Below, in pieces: positions 8,784 to 16,938 of a stretch of DNA of 38,374 nucleotides (the stretch's first letter is position 1; every line of letters starts with the position of its first letter). Source of the DNA: Bacteroidaceae bacterium (GTDB lineage: Bacteria; Bacteroidota; Bacteroidia; Bacteroidales; Bacteroidaceae). The notes under the pieces were generated by a model. It searched no databases. It had not been told where the DNA came from and worked only from the letters and a program-made list of their open reading frames with translations. The stretch lies in the NCBI GenBank assembly GCA_024400995.1, contig JAKSLU010000013.1:1-38374 (forward strand). Direction: 5' to 3'. The translations under genes were made by a program, and so were the position numbers.

Positions 8784-9368
8784 CTATCGGATCACTGTGA
8801 CCTGTGCAGAGTCCGTGAGCTTGATGATATGACTGGGTTGTGCGGGCGTACGCTCCTTGCGGCGGGAGAGGCAGACATAGTCCACGGCCTCCAGGAGGGC
8901 GGGGGAGATGTCGCGGAAGGTCTTGGGCGAGGGCTCTCCACTGATGTTGGCACTGGTGCTTACCACCGGGCCACGCATGTGCTGGCAGAGTAGCATGGAG
9001 AACAGCTCTCTCGTCAGACGGATGCCTACGCTACCATCCTCAGCCAGCAGGTTGGGGGCGAGCCCCTTGCCGTGGTCGTAGATGATGGTGAGAGGCTCCT
9101 CAGCGCACTCTATGAGCTGCCAGGCAACCTCGGGCACGTGCTCCACGCTCTGCTCTAGACGCAGCTCGCTGTCAACGAGGCAGATGAGCGCCTTGGAGTC
9201 CTGGCGCTGCTTGATGTCGTAGATGCGCTGCACGGCCTCGGCATTGCGGGCATCGCAGCCGAGGCCCCAGATGGTGTCGGTGGGGTAGAGAATGACGCCC
9301 CCAGCCTGCATGATGCGGACGGCCTCACGCACATCGGCGAGGTAGCCGTCGGGGATGGATAGTCTCAT
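8784..9368 (-). CDS. L-threonylcarbamoyladenylate synthase (Sua5/YrdC family)
   Basis: Makes threonylcarbamoyl-AMP from threonine, bicarbonate and ATP, the first step of t6A37 modification of ANN-decoding tRNAs. The 194-aa protein consists of the YrdC domain alone, with no C-terminal Sua5 domain: PTDTIWGLGCDA at 29-40, SKALICL near 58-64, and a late STSANISGEPSP segment, all typical. The ATG at 9368 is chosen because homology begins there; the frame stays open for 80 more codons upstream but those only overlap the glycosyltransferase gene. The start overlaps the glycosyltransferase stop by ATGA, so translation is probably coupled. Confidence 0.93.
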   Translation of the reverse strand: MRLSIPDGYLADVREAVRIMQAGGVILYPTDTIWGLGCDARNAEAVQRIYDIKQRQDSKALICLVDSELRLEQSVEHVPEVAWQLIECAEEPLTIIYDHGKGLAPNLLAEDGSVGIRLTRELFSMLLCQHMRGPVVSTSANISGEPSPKTFRDISPALLEAVDYVCLSRRKERTPAQPSHIIKLTDSAQVTVIR

Positions 9369-10327
9369 TGTCGGTCTAAAAAGTATCGGTAGTAGTTGAC
9401 ACAGGTCAGGGGAAAGGCGAGCCCATACGCCACGGAACGCAGACCGCGGATGGCGGGTGTGGGCAGCAGTTCGTGGCGATGGCGCAGACAGAACCACGTC
9501 AGGCGCAGGTAGTTGAGGGGGCCACGCCCCTGCTGCAGGCGTACCATGGTGAGCAGACTGTGGTCGGCTGGCAACGGGGCAGGCTGTGGACGGAGAAACG
9601 TCTGCCACTCACCAAAGCGGCGGCGTACCTGAGGACGCAGGCGCAGGTAGTTGCGCAGTGTGAGAAGGAGTATCTGCAGTCTGCTCTGCGGGACCATGTA
9701 GGTCGTGGCCTGTGGGTAGCGACGCTGGTGAACAAGCACCTCTGGCACATAGGCTAGGCGCTCGAGTATGGCGGCGGCCATCTGCAACTGGAGGTCGTAC
9801 ATGAAGAAGTCCCCTCGCGGTACCCACCTCAGCAGTTCGCGCCTGAGCAGCATGGTGTGGCCTGGCATCATACCGACGTACATCATGCGCAGCGGGGAGA
9901 GATTGGCGGGTCGCTCGTCCACCCGGATAGGGCTCCCGTCTGTACTGAAGGGACGGGAGATGCAGCCGCAGAGCAGGGCATCGCCGATGGTGTCGTACTG
10001 CCGTTCCAGCTTGGTGGGCTCCCAGATGTCGTCCTGGTCGCAGATGGCAATGAGTTCGTGGCGAGCGGCGCGCAGGGCTGCAAAGAAGTTTCCGTTCACT
10101 CCATGCTCTCCCTCATTGCGCACGATGCGCACCTCCATGCTGAGACGGTAGGGCTCCATGCGCTGACGGAACTCCTCGGCAATCTCCAGCGTAGCATCGG
10201 TGGAGCCATCGTCGTGGATGAGTATCTCATCGGGACGCAACGTCTGGTCGATCAGCGACTCCAGTTGCTCCCTGAGGTAGGCTGCACCATTGTAGGTGCA
10301 TACGACGACTGATATCTTGGTGAGCAT
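9365..10327 (-). CDS. Glycosyltransferase family 2
   Basis: A GT-A fold inverting transferase of 320 aa, likely adding a sugar to a surface glycan from a nucleotide-sugar donor. VVVCTYNGAAYLREQ opens the nucleotide-binding fold, DDGSTD is at 39-44, and ICDQDDIW (DQDD at 97-100) fits the metal-binding DXD region. The arrangement resembles rhamnosyl/galactosyl-type GT2 enzymes of O-antigen loci, but the sugar cannot be predicted. The C-terminal ~100 residues are Arg- and Leu-rich and include a likely membrane-associated helix. It starts 14 bases after the acyltransferase gene and overlaps the next gene by four bases, so it sits inside an envelope-modification run. Confidence 0.88.
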   Translation of the reverse strand: MLTKISVVVCTYNGAAYLREQLESLIDQTLRPDEILIHDDGSTDATLEIAEEFRQRMEPYRLSMEVRIVRNEGEHGVNGNFFAALRAARHELIAICDQDDIWEPTKLERQYDTIGDALLCGCISRPFSTDGSPIRVDERPANLSPLRMMYVGMMPGHTMLLRRELLRWVPRGDFFMYDLQLQMAAAILERLAYVPEVLVHQRRYPQATTYMVPQSRLQILLLTLRNYLRLRPQVRRRFGEWQTFLRPQPAPLPADHSLLTMVRLQQGRGPLNYLRLTWFCLRHRHELLPTPAIRGLRSVAYGLAFPLTCVNYYRYFLDRQ

Positions 10328-10341
10328 AGGCGTGGGGGAGG

Positions 10342-11379
10342 TTATGAACGACGCAGGCGCTGCTGCAGATAGTGCATGAGCCAGGCTGCGCTGAGGGTGA
10401 TGAGGATATAGGCCGTGAGGGCGGCATAGACATGGCCGGCGCGGGCGGGGCCTATGGTATATTCGCGCACGATGGGGTGCAGCGCAAAGACCCAGGCACT
10501 GATCGTGCCGAGCCAGTGTAGAGGCAGGCGGCGCCCAGCCAGCATGAGGGCTACGGCAAAGGGACTGGCCACGCTCCACACCCAGGGGGTGTAACTGCCG
10601 GCCACCATGACCACGGCGCCCACTACGGCTGCGAGAGGGTGCAGTAGCCACTGGGCTCCATAGCGTGCAGCCCAGATGCCGAGGGCAAAGGGCAGGATGG
10701 AGCAGGGCATGTTGTAGTGCCAGTAGGTCATGATGCAGCTACTGTTGGACAGATGTCCCCAGCTCTCCCATGTGGCCCATCCTTGCAGGGCGAGGCAGAG
10801 ACCCACGGTGGCGAGCAGTACTGTTCTGCCTCGGCGATAGAGCACGAGGCGGTAGAGGAGGTAAAACTGCATCATGAGGGAGAACCACCACCAGGGACCA
10901 AGGATGAGGGGGCGGTGGGGGTTCATGTTGACCGTGAAGGTCAGGAGTTGCCAGAGGTGCTCCCAGCCCCACTTCCAGCCACCGGCATAGAAGGTCTTGA
11001 GCAGATAGAGCACAAGGAGGGCGGGCAGCATGAGTTGCCAGAGCTTGGTGGCGTGCCGGAGGAGAAAGACCACTGCTCCCTCGTGCGAGGATGCTGATCG
11101 AGGCGTGGCGGAGGGACTCTCGTACTTGCGGACCAGGCCATAGCCAGAGAGAAAGAGGAAGAGCGCTACGCCATAGTGGCCGTAGTGGCTCAGCAGGTTG
11201 AGCACCACGTGGGGGCCGCCATCGCCGATGTAGAGCACAAGGCGCTGGACGCGGGAGAGCGCCCAGGTGTACTCGTTCTCATCGATACAACGGGGTAGCC
11301 AGTGGCAGAAGTTGTGCAGAATGATGAGGCCTATGGCCAGACCGCGCAGGGCGGTGGTCTCGGAGCGGGTGAGTTGCAT
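10342..11379 (-). CDS. Membrane acyltransferase, family 3 (OafA-like)
   Basis: A polytopic inner-membrane protein of 345 aa, predicted to transfer acetyl or other acyl groups to a surface polysaccharide. The N-terminus has the family pattern of a first helix followed by His (ALRGLAIGLIILHNFCHW), then FLFLSGYGL in the next helix; about nine to ten hydrophobic segments follow. The ATG at 11379 is preferred over the adjacent TTG. A heptamer array (11382-11409) lies directly upstream and overlaps the end of the EptA-like gene. Co-directional with EptA-like transferase and GT2 genes, consistent with lipopolysaccharide or capsule decoration. Acyl donor and acceptor are unknown. Confidence 0.85.
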   Translation of the reverse strand: MQLTRSETTALRGLAIGLIILHNFCHWLPRCIDENEYTWALSRVQRLVLYIGDGGPHVVLNLLSHYGHYGVALFLFLSGYGLVRKYESPSATPRSASSHEGAVVFLLRHATKLWQLMLPALLVLYLLKTFYAGGWKWGWEHLWQLLTFTVNMNPHRPLILGPWWWFSLMMQFYLLYRLVLYRRGRTVLLATVGLCLALQGWATWESWGHLSNSSCIMTYWHYNMPCSILPFALGIWAARYGAQWLLHPLAAVVGAVVMVAGSYTPWVWSVASPFAVALMLAGRRLPLHWLGTISAWVFALHPIVREYTIGPARAGHVYAALTAYILITLSAAWLMHYLQQRLRRS

Positions 11380-11381
11380 CA

Positions 11382-11409
11382 ACTATTTATTATTTTCTAT
11401 TTATTATTT
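11382..11409 (-). repeat. Heptamer array 1 (EptA-like / acyltransferase junction)
   Basis: Four 7-bp units read on the plus strand as ACTATTT, ATTATTT, TCTATTT, ATTATTT. The array encodes the last residues (EEIINRK) and stop of the EptA-like protein and reaches three bases from the next ATG. Confidence 0.7.
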
Positions 11410-13216
11410 CTTCATACACTCCGACTCCGTCCTTGAGTGGTCGGCGACGGGGCTGGTACTGGTCGGAGAGCAGGTCACGACGGGCATCGTACTGAGGACA
11501 ACTGATGCCTGCCAGACCGAGGAGCAGATGGGGCATGTCGTCTATCATGAAGGGGCGCTGGCTGGCCTGCTGTATGCGATGCCACAGCTGACGATGGCGA
11601 CTGCGGAAACGGCGGGAACCCCATATCTCCAGGGGCACCTCAAACTCCCCTCGTACCACCTCGGGCGTAAGGTCGGCGCGGTGGTTGCGGCCATACATGC
11701 CTATCTGTCCATCGAAGACCTCATCCCCATGGTCGGCCAGGTAGATGACCACGGCGTCCTCGTCCTTGAAGTGGCCACACACGCGGGCCACAATCTCGTC
11801 GTTATAGAGCGTGGCGTTGTCGTAGTCGGCGATGATCTGGCGGTCGTCCAGCGTGAGGTCGGGGCGGTCGTAGTCCTCAGCGTGGAACACCACCTTGCTG
11901 CTCGGAAAGCGCTCCGCATAGACCAGGTGCTGGCCTATGAGGTGAAAGAGCGTGAGGCGTGGTCCACGAACGGCCATGAGGGTGCTATCGGAGAGCTCGC
12001 GCAGCAGGCCGGCATCGTACTTGTACTTCTTGCTGCTACGGTGGTCAAAGCACAGGGAGTCAAAACGCTCGTCGTTGAGGAAGAAGGAGCCGTTGAAGTC
12101 GGCCTTGTTCTGACGATTGGACTGCTGGAACTGGTTGGTGATGAAGCTCACGTGGTAGCCTGCCCGACGGAAGAGGGCAGGGAAGAGCACCCCGTCCGTC
12201 CAGGAGCCAGAGGCATCGACGGAGTGGGTGGAGAGCATGTTCTTGAAGACGTTGCTCGTGAGGTTCCAGGGGGTGGTTACATCGCTGAAGGCCACCATCG
12301 TGCCACGCTCACAGAAGCGACTCTGATAGGGGGTCGTGGGGCGCTCATAGCCATAGACCTGCGAGTGGTGCTTGTTGTAGCTCTCGCCGATGATGAGCAC
12401 GATGTGGGGACAGGTGGCCGCGCAGGAGTCCACCTGGAGGCTCTGCATGTTGTCAGCCAGATGGTCCATCTCCTTCTGGGCCAGACGATAGAACTTGACG
12501 CTCTGCAGCAGACGCAGCGGGGCACTATAGAAGATGTTGCTCGTGGCCTTCTCCGCCTCGCCTGTGTCCTGGGCCACGCAGAACTCCAGGAGCTGTGTGC
12601 GCGTCTGCCACCACACGGGAGCCTGCCAGATGCAGTAGCAGAGGGGCACGGCTATATATAATATATATAATGTACGGCGGAGCCCCTGCCTCAGTATGGT
12701 GGGGAAAAGGATTTTCTTATTTCTTATTTTCCATTTATTATTTATCCTCACTGCCACAGCGAGGTGCACACCTACCAGCAACAACCACGGCCACAGGGTG
12801 GGCCACAGGTGGCGGCTGCCCATGCAGGAGCTGAAGAACTCTCCCGCCTCACCACCATTGGTCTCCAGGGCTAGCGTGAGAGCGGTGGGGGCGTAGATGA
12901 TGTAGAAGCGCTTGTACAGGAAACTCTCGATGAAGCCCATGAGGTACATGCCTGTGTACCATACTCCCTTTGCGCCCATACGCCAGCGACGGGGCAGGAG
13001 GGCCATGAGGGCTGCTACTACAAAGAGGTCCATGCCTAGGAGCCAGAAGTAGGGCCAGAAATCCGGACGCGGATAGTCCGTAAAGGTCCAGTTGAGCCAG
13101 AAGGCCACCAGACCCACGACGATGAGCTCCCACCCCGTGCGCAGAGGGGCCGTGAGTGCCCGACAAAGGGGGCTCTCCAACAGGGCAGAAAGGGGGGGGT
13201 AGGGGATGCGTTTCAC
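11390..13216 (-). CDS. EptA-like phosphoethanolamine transferase (sulfatase superfamily)
   Basis: An inner-membrane enzyme expected to move phosphoethanolamine from phosphatidylethanolamine to lipid A or another glycan. The 608-aa protein has about five N-terminal membrane helices (to about 200) and a periplasmic alkaline-phosphatase-like domain: E278 in LIIGES, T320 in WNLTSNVF as the likely nucleophile, and YLADHGDE as a later metal-binding segment. In other species such enzymes reduce sensitivity to cationic peptides; here that role is not shown. The start is uncertain: no ATG is available, and the GTG at 13216 lies inside a CTAG-rich repeat. Residues 157-168 (INNKWKIRNKKI) are encoded by a heptamer array, and 183-190 by an AT-only palindrome (12653-12669), suggesting repeat insertion in a cytoplasmic loop. 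First gene of a probable envelope-modification run. Confidence 0.85.
   Translation of the reverse strand: MKRIPYPPLSALLESPLCRALTAPLRTGWELIVVGLVAFWLNWTFTDYPRPDFWPYFWLLGMDLFVVAALMALLPRRWRMGAKGVWYTGMYLMGFIESFLYKRFYIIYAPTALTLALETNGGEAGEFFSSCMGSRHLWPTLWPWLLLVGVHLAVAVRINNKWKIRNKKILFPTILRQGLRRTLYILYIAVPLCYCIWQAPVWWQTRTQLLEFCVAQDTGEAEKATSNIFYSAPLRLLQSVKFYRLAQKEMDHLADNMQSLQVDSCAATCPHIVLIIGESYNKHHSQVYGYERPTTPYQSRFCERGTMVAFSDVTTPWNLTSNVFKNMLSTHSVDASGSWTDGVLFPALFRRAGYHVSFITNQFQQSNRQNKADFNGSFFLNDERFDSLCFDHRSSKKYKYDAGLLRELSDSTLMAVRGPRLTLFHLIGQHLVYAERFPSSKVVFHAEDYDRPDLTLDDRQIIADYDNATLYNDEIVARVCGHFKDEDAVVIYLADHGDEVFDGQIGMYGRNHRADLTPEVVRGEFEVPLEIWGSRRFRSRHRQLWHRIQQASQRPFMIDDMPHLLLGLAGISCPQYDARRDLLSDQYQPRRRPLKDGVGVYEEIINRK
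12653..12669. repeat. AT-only 17-bp palindrome inside the EptA-like gene
   Basis: TATATATA-A-TATATATA in an otherwise GC-rich coding region. It is followed on the plus strand by TGTACGGCGGAG, a word also found next to the heptamer array at 35630-35657, which suggests that a longer repeat element (about 12650-12746) sits in the gene. Confidence 0.5.
12712..12746 (-). repeat. Heptamer array 2 (inside EptA-like coding sequence)
   Basis: Five 7-bp units, read on the plus strand as TTTTCTT, ATTTCTT, ATTTTCC, ATTTATT, ATTTATC. It is read through in frame as part of a basic loop between two membrane helices. The words match arrays 1 and 8. Confidence 0.65.
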
Positions 13217-13275
13217 TAGTGTATAGGATAGTTTTCACTAGTGTATAGGATAGTTTTCACTAGTGTATAGGATAG
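13210..13275. repeat. CTAG-rich 22-bp repeat, locus B
   Basis: Three near-perfect units with a strict 22-bp period (starts 13210, 13232, 13254), each containing CACTAGTGTATAGGATAG. They fill the spacer between the radA stop and the EptA-like gene; the GTG start of the latter is part of the first unit. Related to loci at 67-150 and 33658-33723. Confidence 0.85.
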
Positions 13276-13282
13276 GAAGTGG

Positions 13283-14653
13283 TTACCCAAACAACTCTCT
13301 CAGAGCCTGTTCCACGCGGGCTACAGGGACGATGTCGATACCGTGAAAAAGCTTGAGGTTGATGCCCTTGACGTTGTTCTCAGGTACGAGGATACGCCTG
13401 AAGCCCAGCTTCTGTGCCTCGGCTATGCGCTGCTCTATACGGCTGACGGGACGTATCTCGCCGCTCAGACCCACCTCGCCGCACATGCAGGTGGTGGAGT
13501 CGATGGCGGTATCGACGTTGGAGGAGAGCACGGCGGCAATGACACTAAGGTCCATGGCCGTATCGGCCACACGCAGGCCACCGGCAATGTTGAGGAAGAC
13601 ATCCTTCTGCACGAGCTTGAAGCCCACACGCTTCTCCAGAACGGCGAGGAGCATGTTGAGGCGGCGCAGGTCAAAGCCCGTGGCGCTGCGCTGCGGCGTG
13701 CCATAGGCTGCGGTGGATACCAGAGCCTGCGTCTCGATGAGGAAGGGGCGCACACCCTCTATGGCTGCCGTGATGGCAATGCCGGAGAGTTCCTGCTTCT
13801 GCTGCGAAAGGAGTAGTTCAGAGGGATTGTCAACGGGGCGCAGACCCTCAGCGCGCATCTCGTAGATGCCGAGCTCGGAGGTAGAACCAAAGCGGTTCTT
13901 GATGCTGCGCAGTATGCGATAGAAGTAGTGGCGGTCGCCCTCAAACTGTAGGACGGCATCCACTATGTGTTCCAGCACCTTGGGGCCAGCTATGCTGCCC
14001 TGCTTGGTGATGTGGCCCACGATGAGCACGGGGACGGCATTCTCCTTGGCGTACTTGAGTAGAGCCGCGGCGCTCTCGCGTATCTGCGTGATGCTGCCAG
14101 GCGAGGACTCTACACCCTCCACGCTCATGGTCTGGATGGAGTCGATGACGAGGAGTTCGGGCTGGATGTTCTTGCAGTGCGTGAGTATCTGCTCTATGCG
14201 TGTCTCGCAGAGGAGATAGACGTTCTCACCCACAGCTGCCTTGACGCGGTCTGCGCGCAGCTTGATCTGGCGCTCGCTCTCCTCGCCCGACGCATAGAGC
14301 ACGCGGCGCTCCGTCAGGCCGAGGATGGTCTGCAGGAGGAGGGTGGACTTGCCTATACCAGGTTCGCCACCGATGAGCACGAGGCTACCAGGCACGAGAC
14401 CTCCGCCCAGCACGCGGTTGAGCTCCTGGTCGTGCATGTCGATGCGGGGCTCCTCCTCTGCGCTGACGCTAGAGAGCTGTATGGGCTTGGCCTCAGCACC
14501 ACCATGTCCACCCCAGGCTGGGGCAGACTTGGCGGTGCGAACGGTCATTTCCTTGAAGGTGTTCCACTCTCCACAGGCGGGGCAACGGCCCTGCCACTTG
14601 GGAGACTCGTAGCCACACTGGGCACAGACGTAAACGGTCTTTTCCTTAGCCAT
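13283..14653 (-). CDS. DNA repair protein RadA
   Basis: A RecA-related ATPase that helps process recombination intermediates and branch migration. The 456-aa protein has an N-terminal C4 zinc finger (C10, C13, C24, C27), Walker A GGEPGIGKS (95-103), the RadA-specific KNRFGST motif near 250, and a C-terminal Lon-protease-like domain that lacks the protease residues. Length is normal. Its ATG overlaps the merR-type stop by one base (TAATG), so translation is probably coupled. Last gene of the transporter-merR-radA run; the 22-bp repeats follow its stop. Confidence 0.96.
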   Translation of the reverse strand: MAKEKTVYVCAQCGYESPKWQGRCPACGEWNTFKEMTVRTAKSAPAWGGHGGAEAKPIQLSSVSAEEEPRIDMHDQELNRVLGGGLVPGSLVLIGGEPGIGKSTLLLQTILGLTERRVLYASGEESERQIKLRADRVKAAVGENVYLLCETRIEQILTHCKNIQPELLVIDSIQTMSVEGVESSPGSITQIRESAAALLKYAKENAVPVLIVGHITKQGSIAGPKVLEHIVDAVLQFEGDRHYFYRILRSIKNRFGSTSELGIYEMRAEGLRPVDNPSELLLSQQKQELSGIAITAAIEGVRPFLIETQALVSTAAYGTPQRSATGFDLRRLNMLLAVLEKRVGFKLVQKDVFLNIAGGLRVADTAMDLSVIAAVLSSNVDTAIDSTTCMCGEVGLSGEIRPVSRIEQRIAEAQKLGFRRILVPENNVKGINLKLFHGIDIVPVARVEQALRELFG

Positions 14654-15000
14654 TAGAGTTCTCCCATTTCCTTCTTGATAGCCACCAGCTGGGCGCGGAT
14701 GGCGCGCAGGCGGTCGATGACCTCCGTCTGCTGGGCCTGGCCCTGGTTGTTGTGCTTGAGGAGCTGACGCGCTGCTGCAATCTTGAGGCCGCGATCCTTG
14801 ACGAGGCTCTTGACTATGCGTATCTTCTCCAGGTCGTCCTTGGAGTAGTGGCGCACGTTGCGGGCACCCTTGCGGGGAGCTATCTGCTGGGGGAACTCCT
14901 TCTCCCAGAAGCGCAGAGTTGTCTCATTGAGCTGGAACATCTCTGCGACCTCGGAGATGGTGTAGAACTGCTTGAGGTCCTTGTTGGGATTGAGTGCCAT
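14653..15000 (-). CDS. MerR-family transcriptional regulator
   Basis: A small DNA-binding protein of 115 aa. The N-terminal winged helix-turn-helix begins near residue 10 (FYTISEVAEMFQLNETTLRFWEKEF, in which YTISEVAEMF and LRFWE are typical MerR positions), followed by a helical region and a Gln-rich stretch around 85-95. There is no C-terminal effector domain or metal-binding cysteine, so the signal is unknown. It starts six bases after the transporter stop and overlaps radA by one base. This MerR-radA pairing is seen in other Bacteroidetes to my knowledge, but its meaning is not established. Confidence 0.88.
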   Translation of the reverse strand: MALNPNKDLKQFYTISEVAEMFQLNETTLRFWEKEFPQQIAPRKGARNVRHYSKDDLEKIRIVKSLVKDRGLKIAAARQLLKHNNQGQAQQTEVIDRLRAIRAQLVAIKKEMGEL

Positions 15001-15006
15001 AGGCGT

Positions 15007-16764
15007 TTAGATAAACAGGATTAGCACCAACTGGGCGGCCAGGATGCGGAGGAACATGCTCAGGGGATAAACCGTGGAGTAACCCACGGCGGGAGCATCG
15101 TTGCCAGCGGTCTGACTGCCAAAGGCGAGTGCGGGGGGATCGGTGTTGGAGCCTGCTATAAGGCCCATCAGTGTGAAGTAGTTCAGCTTGAGCTTGAGGC
15201 GGGCGATAGTTCCCATGATGAGGATAGGCACAGTTGTGATGATGAAGCCCATCCATACGTAGTGAATACCGTCGCCGTTGACCACCGTATCAACGAAGGT
15301 GGCACCTGCCTGAATACCTACGCTGGCCAGGAAGAGGATGAGGCCTATCTCACGCAGCAGGAGGTTGGCGGAGGTGCTGGTGTAGCTGTTGATCTTGAAG
15401 CGATAGCCAAAGGCGCCAATGAGGATGGCTGCAACGAGAGGACCACCAGCCAGGCCGAGCTTGACGGGAACCTCCACACCGGGGATGGGGATGGGCAGCT
15501 GGCCGAGCAGTATGCCGAGGAAGATGCCGAAGAAGATAGCACCTACGTTGGGGTGCTCCAGCTTCTTGACGCTGTCGCCGATGGCGTTCTTCAACAGGTC
15601 GATGTTCTCCTGACGGCCTGTCACCATGAGGCGGTCGCCCACCATGAGGTGCAGGTTGCGGTTGGCAAAGAGGTCCATGCCGTTGCGGGTCACGCGGGTC
15701 ACATTCACACCGTAGATGGTCGAGAAGTGCAGCTGACCGAAGGTCTTGCCGTTAATTTCAGGCTTGGTGATGATGAGGCGGGCGCTGACGTAGTTGGTGT
15801 CCTCGGTGCTCTCAGCCCACTGACCACGGGGAATGACCTCACCCATCAGAACGGCGATGGGCTCAGCCTCGGCCTCGGCACAGGTGATGTGCACCTCCAT
15901 GCCCTCCTGCAGTTCGGTCTCACCATTAGGGATGATCATGGTGCCGTCGGCCAGGAAGCAGCGGCTCACCACGAACTGACGGTTGAGGAAGTCGTGGAGC
16001 TGGTGCAGGGTGCGTCCGAGCACGGCCTTGTTGGTCACGCGGATGGACATGTGGTGGGGAGTGGCAGAGGGATCGAGCTCAGCCTCGGCGGCGAGCTTGG
16101 CCTGCTCCTCATCGAGATTTACGCGGCAGATAAAACGGATGGCGATAGTGGCTAGAATGATGCCTACTACGCCGAGAGGATAGGAACAGGCATAACCAGA
16201 TGCAATGGCGGGTACCTGTGCGCCACCAAAGAGGTCAGGCAGCAGCGAGTTGGCTGCACCCAGACCTGGGGTGTTGGTCACGGCACCGTACATTACGCCG
16301 ACCATCATGCCGAGGTTCCACTTGGCGTCGCCATGCAGGAGACCTGTGTTGATGCCAATGAAGTACAGGCCAAGCATTACGGCGCAGTTGAGCAGAACGA
16401 TGCCTACGGCCACGAGGTTCATGGAGGTGCCACCCTGCTTGAAGGTAGCAAAGAACGAAGGACCGACCTGCAGGCCGATGCAGTAAACAAAGAGGATAAG
16501 ACCGAGCTCCTTGACGTAGTCGATGATGCCCTTCTGCGCAGCAACGGCGGCAACGGGATCAGCGTAGAGACCGGTGTGAGTGAAGATGTGTCCGAGGACA
16601 ATACCTACGAACAGAACGAAGGTGACACCGAGCGCGATGCCATGCTTCTGACCACCAATCTTCCAGCGGCCGAGCTTCACGCCGAGCGCAATGGTCAGGC
16701 CATAGAGCAGGGTGATGTGGGCAATGGAAGTGGGGTTCTCGAGGAGTTTAATTAACCATTCCAT
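15007..16764 (-). CDS. AspT/YidE/YbjL-type transporter with RCK_C domains
   Basis: A 585-aa inner-membrane protein of the aspartate:alanine exchanger-like family. It has two membrane halves of about five or six helices each (about 10-200 and 400-585), the duplicated family domain, separated by two regulatory RCK_C domains (about 225-300 and 310-390), for example VTNKAVLGRTLHQLHDF and VGDRLMVTGRQENID. Such proteins are predicted amino-acid or organic-acid antiporters; the substrate is unknown here. The ATG at 16764 directly precedes the first helix. It heads a run with the merR-type gene and radA. No clear TAnnTTTG element was found in the 174-bp upstream spacer. Confidence 0.88.
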   Translation of the reverse strand: MEWLIKLLENPTSIAHITLLYGLTIALGVKLGRWKIGGQKHGIALGVTFVLFVGIVLGHIFTHTGLYADPVAAVAAQKGIIDYVKELGLILFVYCIGLQVGPSFFATFKQGGTSMNLVAVGIVLLNCAVMLGLYFIGINTGLLHGDAKWNLGMMVGVMYGAVTNTPGLGAANSLLPDLFGGAQVPAIASGYACSYPLGVVGIILATIAIRFICRVNLDEEQAKLAAEAELDPSATPHHMSIRVTNKAVLGRTLHQLHDFLNRQFVVSRCFLADGTMIIPNGETELQEGMEVHITCAEAEAEPIAVLMGEVIPRGQWAESTEDTNYVSARLIITKPEINGKTFGQLHFSTIYGVNVTRVTRNGMDLFANRNLHLMVGDRLMVTGRQENIDLLKNAIGDSVKKLEHPNVGAIFFGIFLGILLGQLPIPIPGVEVPVKLGLAGGPLVAAILIGAFGYRFKINSYTSTSANLLLREIGLILFLASVGIQAGATFVDTVVNGDGIHYVWMGFIITTVPILIMGTIARLKLKLNYFTLMGLIAGSNTDPPALAFGSQTAGNDAPAVGYSTVYPLSMFLRILAAQLVLILFI

Positions 16765-16938
16765 GGTTGATCAGAGTGTTATTAGTGTATTGATATATAG
16801 AGTATTATGGTGTTGTTTCTTGGTCTGGTATCACTTTTACTTGTTTGGCAGGTGGGTGCAGCACATAAAATCAAGAAAATAATCCGGATGGCTTTTGCTT
16901 TCCGCAGGAATTAGTACAACTAATAGTTGCTGTAACTA

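Noticed and set aside
11267..12661. 464-codon plus-strand frame opposite the EptA-like gene
   Set aside because: Val/Gly/His/Leu-rich shadow translation without family match; the minus frame has membrane helices and the sulfatase-fold motifs.
13140..13216. A third palindromic coding element at the N-terminus of the EptA-like protein (YPPLSALLESPL)
   Set aside because: The DNA is C-rich with direct CCCCCTTT words but lacks the paired hairpins seen in the two elements at 3178 and 4361.
13210..13275. CRISPR array
   Set aside because: The 22-bp units are contiguous with no unique spacers, and there are no cas genes in the window.
16917..16929. CAACTAATAGTTG palindrome as a terminator for the GH5 gene or operator for the transporter
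   Set aside because: A 6-bp AT-rich stem with a one-base centre and no T-tract; too short to support a function.
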